Below, piece after piece: positions 9,190 to 19,520 of a DNA stretch of 64,000 nucleotides. Source of the DNA: Pseudomonas pohangensis (GTDB taxonomy: Bacteria > Pseudomonadota > Gammaproteobacteria > Pseudomonadales > Pseudomonadaceae). The stretch covers positions 2,170,001 through 2,234,000 of the forward strand of contig NZ_LT629785.1 of the NCBI RefSeq assembly GCF_900105995.1, in the 5' to 3' direction. Every line of letters starts with the position of its first letter. The stretch's first letter is position 1. The notes under the pieces are model-generated. The model had not been told where the DNA came from. It did not search any database and saw only the letters and a program-made list of their open reading frames with translations. Position numbers and translations under genes: made by a program.

Positions 9190-10268
9190 GCCAGCCGCTG
9201 CTGCTCAACCTGCACGGCGTCAGCTGTGGCTTTGCGCAGCAGCCGGTGGTGCAGGATCTCAGCCTGCACCTGAACTCCGGCGACATCGCCTGCCTGCTCG
9301 GCCCTTCCGGCTGTGGCAAGACCACCAGCCTGCGCGCGATTGCCGGCTTCGAGCCGCTGCAGGCGGGCGAGATCAGCCTGAATGGCAAGGTCATCTCCCG
9401 ACAGGGGTTCACCCTGCCGCCGGAGCAGCGGCGCATCGGCATGGTGTTTCAGGACTACGCGCTGTTTCCGCACCTGACCGTGGCGCAGAACGTGGCTTTC
9501 GGCATTCGCCAGCATCCGCGCCGCGAGCAGCTGACGGCCGAACTGCTGGAACTGGTCAAGCTGAGCGAACTGGGCAAACGCTACCCCCACGAACTCTCCG
9601 GCGGCCAGCAACAGCGGGTGGCCCTGGCCCGGGCGCTGGCTCCGGAACCGCTACTGCTGCTGCTCGACGAGCCGTTCTCCAATCTGGATGGCGAACTGCG
9701 CCGGCGCCTGAGCATGGAGGTCCGCGACATCCTCAAGGCGCGCGGCACCAGCGCCATTCTGGTTACCCATGACCAGGAAGAAGCCTTTGCCGTGAGTGAC
9801 CACGTCGGCGTGTTCCAACAGGGCCGGCTGCAGCAATGGGATACCCCGTTCAACCTCTACCACGAGCCACTGACGCCGTTTGTCGCCAGTTTCATCGGCC
9901 AGGGTTACTTCATTCGCGGGCAGTTGCTCAGCCCGGACACGGTACAGACCGAACTGGGTATCCTCAGGGGCAATCGCGCCTACAGCTGGCCGATCGGCAG
10001 TGCGGTGGATGTGCTGCTGCGCCCGGACGATATCGTCCCCGATGCTGCCGGCACCCTGCAGGCACGCGTCAGCGGCAAGACTTTCCTCGGCGCCGCCACC
10101 CTGTACCGCCTGCAACTGGCGACCGGCAGCCAGCTTGAAGCCCTGTTTCCCAGCCATGCCGAACACCAGCCGGGCGAGATGGTCGGCATCCGCATCGACG
10201 CCGATCATCTGGTGCTGTTTCCTGCCACCGGCAGCCAGCCAACCCGCGAAGCCCTGCTACCGCTCTGA
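9186..10268 (+). CDS. ABC transporter ATP-binding protein, FbpC/PotA-like
   Basis: A 360-residue ATPase of an importer in the ferric-iron, spermidine or sulfate class. Walker A GPSGCGKTT is near residue 39, signature LSGGQQQR near 137 and Walker B LLLLLDEP near 155, with switch His in LVTHDQEEA. The C-terminal 120 residues form a TOBE-like regulatory domain. The start overlaps the argF stop by 4 bases. No permease or substrate-binding gene is next to it, so its partners must lie elsewhere. The substrate is a guess from similarity to FbpC. Confidence 0.88.
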   Translation: MSQPLLLNLHGVSCGFAQQPVVQDLSLHLNSGDIACLLGPSGCGKTTSLRAIAGFEPLQAGEISLNGKVISRQGFTLPPEQRRIGMVFQDYALFPHLTVAQNVAFGIRQHPRREQLTAELLELVKLSELGKRYPHELSGGQQQRVALARALAPEPLLLLLDEPFSNLDGELRRRLSMEVRDILKARGTSAILVTHDQEEAFAVSDHVGVFQQGRLQQWDTPFNLYHEPLTPFVASFIGQGYFIRGQLLSPDTVQTELGILRGNRAYSWPIGSAVDVLLRPDDIVPDAAGTLQARVSGKTFLGAATLYRLQLATGSQLEALFPSHAEHQPGEMVGIRIDADHLVLFPATGSQPTREALLPL

Positions 10269-11057
10269 GCCGGCTGGTTCCAGCCACAGGCGACCGCTGG
10301 CCACCAGACGCGCCTGACCACCGATCATCACCCGTTCGCCTTCCAGCCGGCACTGCAACTCGCCGCCGCGGGCAGAACACTGGTAAGCGCTGAGCATGGA
10401 TTTCTTCAGGCGCTGCGCCCAGTACGGAATCAGGCTGCAATGGGCCGAGCCGGTCACCGGATCCTCGTTTACGCCAATCGCCGGGGCAAAGAAGCGCGAA
10501 ACAAAGTCGTGGGCCTCGCCACGGGCGGTGATGATCACCCCCGACCACGGCAGCCGGGCCAGGGCCGCGAAGTCCGGGTTGCAGGCGCGCACGCTCTGCT
10601 CGGAATCAAGCACCACCAGCAACTTGTCGGCCAGCATGGCACTGATCACGCTGACCCCCAGCGCCTGCTCCAGCTCCAGACTGACCGCCAGCGGTTGCAC
10701 GCTCAATGCGGGAAAATCCAGCACCAGCAGCTCATCCTCACGACTGACGGCCAGCACCCCGGACTTGCAGATGAATTCGATACGCTGGCCCGGCTCGTCA
10801 TACAGCTCAAACAGCACCTTGGCTGCCGCCAGCGTGGCATGCCCGCACAGTGCCACTTCAGCGCCCGGGGTAAACCAGCGAATATGCCAGCGACTGCCCT
10901 CGCGGACCATGAAGGCGGTTTCGGAAAGGTTGTGCTCGGCGGCGATGTGCTGCATCAACTCATCGGCCAGCCAGGCGTCGAGGCGATAGACCATTGCCGG
11001 ATTGCCGGCAAACGGCTGGCTGGAGAAGGCATCGACCTGATGAAAATCGAGATTCAC
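10257..11057 (-). CDS. PhzF-family epimerase/isomerase
   Basis: A 266-residue member of the PhzF/YddE superfamily, two-domain enzymes related to diaminopimelate epimerase. The N-terminal QVDAFSSQPFAGNPAMV and the ALCGHATLAAA loop near residue 70 are typical, as is the C-terminal EDPVTGSAHCSL motif near 215. The true substrate is unknown for most members. The stop overlaps the end of the convergent ABC ATPase gene by 12 bases. Confidence 0.9.
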   Translation of the reverse strand: MNLDFHQVDAFSSQPFAGNPAMVYRLDAWLADELMQHIAAEHNLSETAFMVREGSRWHIRWFTPGAEVALCGHATLAAAKVLFELYDEPGQRIEFICKSGVLAVSREDELLVLDFPALSVQPLAVSLELEQALGVSVISAMLADKLLVVLDSEQSVRACNPDFAALARLPWSGVIITARGEAHDFVSRFFAPAIGVNEDPVTGSAHCSLIPYWAQRLKKSMLSAYQCSARGGELQCRLEGERVMIGGQARLVASGRLWLEPAGSER

Positions 11058-11272
11058 ACGAACCTCCGCAGTTGTCTCTACACGGCAATGCGGAAAAGTG
11101 TAGTCGCTGCGGCAAGTGCAGGCTTGGAAATGCCGGCCGCTCAGGCCAGCGGCACTGCAGCTACCCCTTCCGGCCGGGAAAATATAGTTTTAATTCAATC
11201 GGTTCGGATGAAACGCTATAGCAAAGCCGGAAAAATCAGGACATACAACAGTCTCCACCGGCAGTCCCCGAT

Positions 11273-11644
11273 TCAAGCCACCCGCTCCGGACTGACGCTG
11301 GGCACCTCCGGGGGCTGCAGCGGTGGCAGACCATGGGCTGCACGCGCCGCATCACACTCGGGGTTGTGCTGGCCATCGCTCCAGCTGGCCTGAAACTCGC
11401 GGCAGGTACTTGAGCGCTGCTCGTACAGGGTGCAGCGCACGGCACTGCCGACGTCACCCAGCAAACCCGTACAGCGGGCCGGTTTCTGGTTGGTACCGAG
11501 CATGGCTACCCGCTGGGGAGTAATCAGTTCAACCTGGTGATCCGGCACGCTGCCACCGGCAGACTGGCACTCTCCCCAGAAAAACGACACACGAAAGTGC
11601 GCGCAGCACGCACCACAATTGAGGCAAGGACTGGTATCGGACAT
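11273..11644 (-). CDS. YkgJ-family cysteine-cluster protein
   Basis: A 123-residue protein with the YkgJ zinc- or iron-chelating pattern. It has CLNCGACC near the N-terminus, then a single Cys in RCTG and further Cys residues in RCTLYEQRSSTCREF. Its function is not known, and metal binding is inferred from the cysteines. ATG at 11644 is chosen over a TTG one codon upstream. Confidence 0.88.
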   Translation of the reverse strand: MSDTSPCLNCGACCAHFRVSFFWGECQSAGGSVPDHQVELITPQRVAMLGTNQKPARCTGLLGDVGSAVRCTLYEQRSSTCREFQASWSDGQHNPECDAARAAHGLPPLQPPEVPSVSPERVA

Positions 11645-11798
11645 CAAGCATATCTACGGGAACCGGCAGGCGGCACGGCGGCCATTCTAGGCTTCGCCGG
11701 GCCGTTGGGAAGCCCCCGGCGAAAAGATAAATCTGCCGCGGACCCGACACCCTCATGTCAGCGCTGTCGGACCCCGACAATACCGGCCTGCAGCCCGC

Positions 11799-13286
11799 TC
11801 AGGCCTCGCTGCGCACCCGGCTGACCGCATTCAGCCAGCCCTGGTAAAGCGCCTCGCGATGGGCTTCATCCATGCGCGGTTCGAAGCGCTGCTCGCGATG
11901 CCAGTGGCTGGCAATCTGCTCCAGGCTGGCAAACAGGCCCAGCTGCAGGCCGGCCAGATAGGCCACTCCCAGGGCCGTGGTCTCGGTGACCTGCGGACGC
12001 TCTACCGGCACGCCGAGGATGTCGGCAAGAAACTGCATGACCCAGTTGTTCACCACCATGCCGCCATCCACACGCAGTGCGCTGGGCGCGCTGGCGCCGT
12101 CCCGACGCATGGCCTCGAGCAGATCACGGGTCTGGTAGCAGACCGCCTGCAGCCCGGCGGTGACGATTTCCTTGATGCCGGTATCACGGGTCAGGCCGAA
12201 GATCGCGCCACGGGCTTTCGGGTCCCAGTAGGGTGCCCCCAGCCCGGTGAAAGCCGGCACCAGATAGACACCGCAGGCATTGCCGGTCTGCTCGGCCAGG
12301 GCTTCGCTGTCGCTGGCATGGTTGATCAGCTTGATGCCATCGCGCAGCCACTGCACCGCCGCTCCGGCAACAAAGATGCTGCCCTCCACCGCATAACTGA
12401 CCTTGCCGTTCAGCCGGTAACCGACGGTGGTGAGCAGGCGGTTCTGCGAACTCACCGGCTGCGCGCCGGTGTTCTGGATCATGAAACAGCCAGTGCCATA
12501 GGTGCTCTTGACCATGCCACTGCTGAAACAGGCCTGGCCGACCAGCGCCGCCTGCTGGTCACCAGCCATGGCCAGCAGCGGAATCGCCGCGCCGAGCAAC
12601 TGCGCATCGGTCACGCCAAATTCAGCGGCGCAATCGAGCACCTCCGGCAACAGGCTGCGCGGAATCTCGAACAGTTTGAGCAGCTCCTCGTCCCACTGCT
12701 GGCTGTGGATGTTGAACAGCAGCGTGCGCGAGGCATTGGTGGCGTCGGTCCTGTGCGAACGCCCGCCGGTCAGGCGCCAGAGCAGAAAGCTGTCCACCGT
12801 ACCGAAGCGCAGCTCACCGCGTTCGGCGCGCTCGCGGGCGCCGGGCACCTGGTCGAGAATCCAGCGAATCTTGGTCGCGGAAAAATACGGATCGATCAGC
12901 AGCCCGGTACGTGCTGCCACGTCTGCTTCGTGCCCCGCCGCTTTCAGCTCGGCGCAGTAGTCGGCGGTACGCCGGTCCTGCCAGACAATCGCCCGATGGA
13001 TCAGTTCGCCGCTCGCCGCATCCCACACCAGGGTGGTTTCGCGCTGGTTGGTGATACCGATGGCCGCCACTTCACTGGCCGGCAAGCCATGCTCTTGCAG
13101 CACCTGACGGCAGACCTGCAGGGTGCTCTGCCAGATTTCCTCGCCGTCGTGCTCGACCCAGCCGTCGTCGGGAAAGTACTGGCGGAACTCCTGCTGGGCA
13201 GTGGCCAGCGGCACACCCTGATCGCTGAAGATGATCGCCCGGCTGCTGGTGGTGCCCTGGTCGATGGCGAGAATGTGCTTGGACAT
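11799..13286 (-). CDS. glpK: Glycerol kinase
   Basis: A 495-residue FGGY-family kinase that phosphorylates glycerol to glycerol-3-phosphate. The N-terminal phosphate loop AIDQGTTSSRAIIF, the GTGCFMIQNTG segment near 262 and the C-terminal GGMVVNNWVMQFLAD near 405 are intact. The next catabolic enzyme, GlpD, is encoded about 0.6 kb away on the opposite strand with ybaK between them. No glycerol facilitator (glpF) or repressor (glpR) gene is seen beside it. Confidence 0.96.
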   Translation of the reverse strand: MSKHILAIDQGTTSSRAIIFSDQGVPLATAQQEFRQYFPDDGWVEHDGEEIWQSTLQVCRQVLQEHGLPASEVAAIGITNQRETTLVWDAASGELIHRAIVWQDRRTADYCAELKAAGHEADVAARTGLLIDPYFSATKIRWILDQVPGARERAERGELRFGTVDSFLLWRLTGGRSHRTDATNASRTLLFNIHSQQWDEELLKLFEIPRSLLPEVLDCAAEFGVTDAQLLGAAIPLLAMAGDQQAALVGQACFSSGMVKSTYGTGCFMIQNTGAQPVSSQNRLLTTVGYRLNGKVSYAVEGSIFVAGAAVQWLRDGIKLINHASDSEALAEQTGNACGVYLVPAFTGLGAPYWDPKARGAIFGLTRDTGIKEIVTAGLQAVCYQTRDLLEAMRRDGASAPSALRVDGGMVVNNWVMQFLADILGVPVERPQVTETTALGVAYLAGLQLGLFASLEQIASHWHREQRFEPRMDEAHREALYQGWLNAVSRVRSEA

Positions 13287-13376
13287 GGGTTGTTCCTTGT
13301 TCTTGTAATGACCGGGTTATCCGGAATAACCGCAGGGTGGTAGGAAGAAGCGTCAGCGCCGCTGCGCAATACGCAT

Positions 13377-13847
13377 CTAGGCACGCCCCAGATCGGCAAA
13401 ACTGGCGCTGGTTTGCTCTGCCAGCGTAGCTGCCGCAAGCTCCACTTCCAGCCCGCGGCGGCCGGCACTGACGTAGATGCTCGGCTGCGCCCGGGCGCTG
13501 CTGTCGATGAAGGTGCGCAGACGCTTCTTCTGCCCCAGCGGGCTGATGCCGCCCAGCAGGTAGCCGGTGCTGCGCTGCGCCGCCTGCGGATCGGCCATCT
13601 CGGCCTTCTTCACCCCGGCTGCCTGGGCCAGTGCCTTCAGATCGAGACTGCCGGCCACCGGCACCACGGCCACCAGCAACTCGCCTTTTTCACTGGCGGC
13701 GAGCAGCGTCTTGAACACCTGTGCCGGGTTCAGCCCGAGCTTCTCGGCGGCTTCCAGACCATAGGAAGCGGCTTTCGGGTCGTGTGCGTAACTGTGTACG
13801 TGATATTCGGCACGGGCCTTTTTCAATAAATCGATTGCTGGCGTCAT
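13377..13847 (-). CDS. ybaK: Cys-tRNA(Pro) deacylase YbaK/EbsC
   Basis: A 156-residue editing enzyme that hydrolyses cysteine mischarged on tRNA-Pro. The YbaK fold is recognisable from AAEKLGLNPAQVFKTLLA near residue 35, the Lys in VFKT expected to be essential, and the GGISPLGQKKRLRTFID motif near 100. The reading frame stays open far upstream under glpD, but ATG at 13847 gives the family length and leaves 66 bp to the divergent glpD. Confidence 0.92.
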   Translation of the reverse strand: MTPAIDLLKKARAEYHVHSYAHDPKAASYGLEAAEKLGLNPAQVFKTLLAASEKGELLVAVVPVAGSLDLKALAQAAGVKKAEMADPQAAQRSTGYLLGGISPLGQKKRLRTFIDSSARAQPSIYVSAGRRGLEVELAAATLAEQTSASFADLGRA

Positions 13848-13913
13848 GATGGCAAGGCAAGAATCAGGCAGAGGGAAAGCTGCAATGTACCGGCAATCAA
13901 CTTCAGGAACGAT

Positions 13914-15422
13914 ATGAACGCGCAGAAAATCGTCGATGCGCCACACAGCACCGTATACGACATCGCCGTGATCGGCGGCGGCATCAATGGCGCGGGGATT
14001 GCCGCGGATGCCGCCGGACGCGGTTTGTCGGTGTTTCTCTGCGAAATGCATGACCTGGCGGCACACACCTCCTCGGCCAGCAGCAAGCTGATACACGGCG
14101 GTCTGCGCTATCTGGAGCACTACGAGTTCCGCCTGGTGCGCGAGGCGCTGGCCGAACGCGAAGTGCTGCTGGCCAAGGCGCCGCATATCGTCCGCCCGTT
14201 GCAGTTCATCCTGCCGCACCGCCCGCACTTGCGCCCGGCATGGATGATCCGCGCCGGGCTGTTTCTTTACGACCATCTGGGCAAGCGTGAAAAGCTGCCG
14301 GCTTCGCGCAGCCTGGTGTTCGGCGCGGACAGCCCGCTCAAGGCGGAAATCACCCGCGGCTTCGAATATGCCGATTGCTGGGTTGACGATGCCCGGCTGG
14401 TCGTGCTCAACGCACTGGCCGCACACGAACTGGGCGCGCGCATTGCCACCCGCACACGCTGCCTGGGCGCGCAACGGCTGGACGGCCACTGGCAACTGCA
14501 ACTGCAACATGCCGATGGCCGCAACGAGACGCTGCGGGCGCGGGCGCTGGTAAACGCCAGCGGGCCCTGGGTGGCCGGTTTCATCCAGCAAGGTCTGCAA
14601 GAGAAGCCACCCTACGGCGTGCGCCTGATCCAGGGCAGCCATCTGATCGTGCCACGCCTGCATGACGGCGAGCAGGCCTACATCCTGCAGAACGAGGACC
14701 GCCGCATCGTCTTCGTCATCCCCTATCTGGAACGTTTCAGCATGATCGGCACCACCGACCGCGAGTACCACGGCGACCCGGCCAGCGTCGCGATCACCGA
14801 TGGTGAAATCGACTACCTGCTGAATGTGGTGAATGCGCATTTCCGCCGGCCCGTGCAGCGCAGCGATATCCTGCACAGCTTCTCCGGGGTGCGTCCGCTG
14901 TGCGATGACGAGTCGGATGACCCTTCGGCGGTGACCCGTGATTACACCCTGGCACTGAGCGGCAAATCTGATGAAGCACCGCTGCTGTCGGTGTTCGGCG
15001 GCAAACTGACCACCTACCGCAAACTTGCTGAAGCAGCCCTGGAGCAGTTGCAACCCTGGTTCCCCGACATGGCGGACTGCTGGACCGAACATGCCAGCCT
15101 GCCCGGCGGCGAAAAGATGGACAGCCCGGACCAGCTGGCGCGCCACCTGACCCGCCACAGTCCCTGGCTGCCAGCGCCACTGGCGCGGCGCTGGGCGCAC
15201 AGCTACGGCAGCCGCAGCGGGCAGCTGATGGAGGGCGTGGCAAAGCTCGAGCAACTGGGTGAACACTTCGGCAGCGATCTCTACCAGCGCGAAGTGGATT
15301 ACCTGTGCCGGGTGGAATGGGCACAAACCGCCGAGGACATTCTCTGGCGCCGCAGCAAGCTCGGCCTGTTCCTCGACACCGGCCAGCAGGCCCGCCTGCA
15401 GGACTATCTGGACACACGCTAG
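13914..15422 (+). CDS. glpD: Aerobic glycerol-3-phosphate dehydrogenase
   Basis: A 502-residue membrane-associated flavoenzyme that oxidises glycerol-3-phosphate to dihydroxyacetone phosphate and feeds the quinone pool. The FAD-binding motif IGGGINGAGIAADAAGRG is at residues 20-37, SSKLIHGGLRYLE near 58, and the C-terminal GGKLTTYRKLAE near 362. It works with the glycerol kinase encoded just across ybaK. Confidence 0.96.
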   Translation: MNAQKIVDAPHSTVYDIAVIGGGINGAGIAADAAGRGLSVFLCEMHDLAAHTSSASSKLIHGGLRYLEHYEFRLVREALAEREVLLAKAPHIVRPLQFILPHRPHLRPAWMIRAGLFLYDHLGKREKLPASRSLVFGADSPLKAEITRGFEYADCWVDDARLVVLNALAAHELGARIATRTRCLGAQRLDGHWQLQLQHADGRNETLRARALVNASGPWVAGFIQQGLQEKPPYGVRLIQGSHLIVPRLHDGEQAYILQNEDRRIVFVIPYLERFSMIGTTDREYHGDPASVAITDGEIDYLLNVVNAHFRRPVQRSDILHSFSGVRPLCDDESDDPSAVTRDYTLALSGKSDEAPLLSVFGGKLTTYRKLAEAALEQLQPWFPDMADCWTEHASLPGGEKMDSPDQLARHLTRHSPWLPAPLARRWAHSYGSRSGQLMEGVAKLEQLGEHFGSDLYQREVDYLCRVEWAQTAEDILWRRSKLGLFLDTGQQARLQDYLDTR

Positions 15423-15423
15423 C

Positions 15424-15481
15424 AGGAGCCAGCTGGCTGGCGATCAAGTGCGCAAAGAGCATCGCCAGCAAGCTGGCTCCT
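15424..15481. repeat. REP-like inverted repeat after glpD
   Basis: AGGAGCCAGCTGGCTGGCGAT and its near-complement at the right end form a long imperfect hairpin immediately after glpD. It belongs to the Pseudomonas 'GGAGCCAGCTTGCTGGCGAT' REP type and may also stabilise or end the glpD transcript. Confidence 0.75.
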
Positions 15482-15563
15482 AGACAAAATCGAGCAATTT
15501 CCGGGGGTCGAATCGATTGCGACTAAGCTAGGGGAAGACCCACTGGCGCAAACGGCGATCCCC

Positions 15564-16940
<1,377 letters not shown>

Positions 16941-16977
16941 GTGTCAGGGGGCAGACGCTGGAACGTCGAGGGCGGCA

Positions 16978-17096
16978 TTCCCACGCTGGAGCGTGGGAAC
17001 CATCACTGTGCTGAACGCCCTTTGCAGGCTTTTGCCGGAGCGGGCTTGCCCGCGATAGGCCATCAAGCACCGCATCGCGGGCAAGCCCGCTCCTAC
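16978..17096. repeat. REP pair and CGTGGGAA palindrome
   Basis: The 316-bp gap between sdaA and the alcohol dehydrogenase holds a palindrome TTCCCACGC-tgga-GCGTGGGAA at 16978-16999 and an inverted REP pair at 17037-17055 and 17075-17096. The same two modules build the tandem array at 19521-20273. No gene is seen here. Confidence 0.85.
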
Positions 17097-17256
17097 GCCG
17101 GGACATGACCGGCAAATCCGCCCCGATACGGGAAAACTGCCAAAACACGGACGTTTTGTATCCCGTTCGTCATCCGGCAACAACTCAAGGTATCCTTCAG
17201 AGCCCTTGCCCTGTCCAACAGGCCTCCCGATAACCAGTAGCAGAAGGCGTCGCTTG

Positions 17257-18459
17257 ATGAACCTGATTAGCACTATCCGCACCCGTATCAATGGCAGGGT
17301 CCTGCCGATGATCAACATGCCCAAGCCGTTTTCCTTCGTCGGCGCCGGCTCGGCGTTGTCGCTGTGTCGCGAAATCGCCGGCACCGGGGTCAAGCGCGTC
17401 CTGCTGATCACCGATGGCCCGCTGTTCAAGATGGGTCTGGTTGATCCGATCGTCGCCAGCCTGAAAGACAGCGGTCTGACGGTCGAGGTCTACAGCGACG
17501 TGGTGCCCGATCCGGGCTTTGATGTGGTGATGGCCGGCGTCGACAAGCTCAAGGCCTTCAAGGCCGATGCAGTACTGGCAGTGGGTGGCGGCTCGTCGAT
17601 CGACTGCGCCAAGGCCATCCTCATGTGCCATGCCAACAACGCCCATCCCTCGACGCTGACCGGCATCTGGCTGTATGCCCGGCCGCGCAAGAAGATCCTG
17701 CCGTTCTTTGCCATTCCGACCACCGCCGGTACCGGCTCGGAAGTGACCATCGCCGCCGTGGTATCCGACAAGGTCGCGCAGATGAAGTACGCCATGGTCG
17801 ACCCGAAGATGGTGCCATCGATGGTCGCCCTTGATCCGGAATTGATGGTCGGCCTGCCGCCCTTCATCACCGCGCCGACCGGTATGGACGCCCTGACCCA
17901 CGCGGTGGAAGCCTACATCTCGACCATGGCCACCGCGGAAACCGATGAACTGGCGCGCATGGCCACCGCCAGCGTGATGCGCAACCTGCTCGAAGCCTAC
18001 AACAACGGCAGCAACATACAGGTTCGTGAAGCCATGGCCGTGGCCTCGAGCATGGCCGGCCTGGCTTTCACCCGTGCCGGTGTCGGTTACGTGCATGCCT
18101 TCGCCCACCAGATGGGTGGCCTGTACCACGTGCCGCATGGCCTGGCCAACGCCATCATCCTGCCGCTGGTGCTGGAATTCTCCAAGATCAAGTGCGCCCA
18201 TCGTCTGGCCGATCTGGCTCGGGTCAGCGGCATTGGCAAAAGCGGTGCTTCGGACAGCCAGCTGGCCGATGCGTTTATCGCGAAGATTCGCGAGATGAAC
18301 GCGGCGATGGACATTCCACAGACCATCAAGGAGCTCAAGCGCGAGGATTTCGCCAAGATCATCGACCGTGCCCTCGCCGAAGCCCACGGCACCTATGGCG
18401 TACCGCGCTACATGTCGCGTGAAGACTCCAGCGAGATGCTGACCAAGCTATTGGCCTGA
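17257..18459 (+). CDS. Iron-containing alcohol dehydrogenase
   Basis: A 400-residue group III (iron-dependent) alcohol dehydrogenase that would interconvert alcohols and aldehydes with NAD(P). The nucleotide-binding GGGSSIDCAKA is near residue 110, the FAIPTTAGTGSE motif near 150, and metal ligands sit in DALTHAVEAYIS near 210 and HAFAHQMGGLYHVPHG near 280. The substrate is unknown. I use ATG at 17257, which has AAGG 9 bases upstream. The frame is open further upstream without similarity. Confidence 0.93.
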   Translation: MNLISTIRTRINGRVLPMINMPKPFSFVGAGSALSLCREIAGTGVKRVLLITDGPLFKMGLVDPIVASLKDSGLTVEVYSDVVPDPGFDVVMAGVDKLKAFKADAVLAVGGGSSIDCAKAILMCHANNAHPSTLTGIWLYARPRKKILPFFAIPTTAGTGSEVTIAAVVSDKVAQMKYAMVDPKMVPSMVALDPELMVGLPPFITAPTGMDALTHAVEAYISTMATAETDELARMATASVMRNLLEAYNNGSNIQVREAMAVASSMAGLAFTRAGVGYVHAFAHQMGGLYHVPHGLANAIILPLVLEFSKIKCAHRLADLARVSGIGKSGASDSQLADAFIAKIREMNAAMDIPQTIKELKREDFAKIIDRALAEAHGTYGVPRYMSREDSSEMLTKLLA

Positions 18460-18481
18460 TCGCTCGACTTGGCTGTACTGT

Positions 18482-18700
18482 GGGAGCGGGCTTGCCCGCG
18501 ATAGGCTGCCGCACCAGACATCGCGGGCAAGCCCGCTCCTACAAAGACACTACGCAGCCGGTATCCGTGAAGTTGATCGTTCCCATGCTCTGCGTGGGAA
18601 CGCCGCGCCGAGCCAATCCGTGCCGACGGGACGCAGAGCGTCCCCCGAGTAGTTCCCACGCGGGAGCATCGGCAGCATCCGGTTCGCATCAACCAGACGG
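18482..18700. repeat. REP pair plus CGTGGGAAC-type hairpin modules
   Basis: The 317-bp gap after the alcohol dehydrogenase contains an inverted REP pair (18483-18501 and 18521-18539). It is followed by a module with GTTCCCATGCTCTGCGTGGGAACGCC and the matching GAGCGTCCCC...TTCCCACGCGGGAGCAT. This is a single diverged copy of the 206-bp unit repeated at 19521-20273. Confidence 0.85.
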
Positions 18701-18776
18701 GCACTAACCCCTTGCCCATGGACGCGTTCCGAGCCAATACGCTAGCCTCAAAGCTCTTCCAGCGGAGCGAGCCGGC

Positions 18777-19502
18777 ATGCGCGAGATACTCAACCATTCA
18801 GGGCAACCTGTCGGTTTTCCAGTTAATGACTGGCAACCCCCGAGTGCGCCAGCACGCAAGGTATTAACCGGCCACTATTGCCGGCTGGAACCGCTGGAGC
18901 CGCAGCGCCACGCGGCCGACCTGTTCGCCGCCAACGCACTGGATGAGCAGGGTCTGAACTGGACCTATCTGCCCTACGGCCCCTTTGCTTCACTCACGGC
19001 TTATCGCGACTGGCTGGAGGAAAAGGCGCGAACCAGCGACCCGCTATTTTTCGCCGTCATCGACACCGCCAGCAACCAGGCCGTCGGCCTCGCCGCCTAC
19101 CTGCGCATTGACCCTGCCAATGGCTCGATCGAGGTCGGTCATCTGTGCTTTTCACCCTTGTTGCAACGCACCGCCGCTGCCACCGAGGCCATGTGGCTGA
19201 TGATGAACGAAGCCTTTGCCCTGGGTTATCGCCGCTACGAATGGAAATGCAACGCGTTGAACCAGCCCTCGCGGGACGCGGCGCAACGCCTGGGCATGTC
19301 CTTTGAAGGAGTGTTCCGCCAGGCCGCCGTGGTCAAGGGGCAGAACCGCGATACCGCCTGGTACGCCGTGATTGACCAGGAATGGCCGGCACTCGATCAA
19401 GCCTTCCGCACCTGGCTCGCGCCAGACAACTTTGCCCCTGACGGGACGCAACGCCTGTCGCTTTCGACCCTCACCCGGCCGCTGCTTTACCGCTGCGGCT
19501 AG
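18777..19502 (+). CDS. GNAT acetyltransferase, RimJ/RimL-like
   Basis: A 241-residue acetyltransferase of the RimJ/RimL type, longer than the usual about 180 residues because of an N-terminal extension of about 30. The core shows LEPLEPQRHAADLF, YLRIDPANGSIEVGHLCFSP and the acetyl-CoA-proximal NALNQPSRDAAQRLGMSFEGVFRQ. The substrate is unknown. The gene is isolated between two REP regions. Confidence 0.87.
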   Translation: MREILNHSGQPVGFPVNDWQPPSAPARKVLTGHYCRLEPLEPQRHAADLFAANALDEQGLNWTYLPYGPFASLTAYRDWLEEKARTSDPLFFAVIDTASNQAVGLAAYLRIDPANGSIEVGHLCFSPLLQRTAAATEAMWLMMNEAFALGYRRYEWKCNALNQPSRDAAQRLGMSFEGVFRQAAVVKGQNRDTAWYAVIDQEWPALDQAFRTWLAPDNFAPDGTQRLSLSTLTRPLLYRCG

Positions 19503-19520
19503 CCGCACAAACGCAACCCC

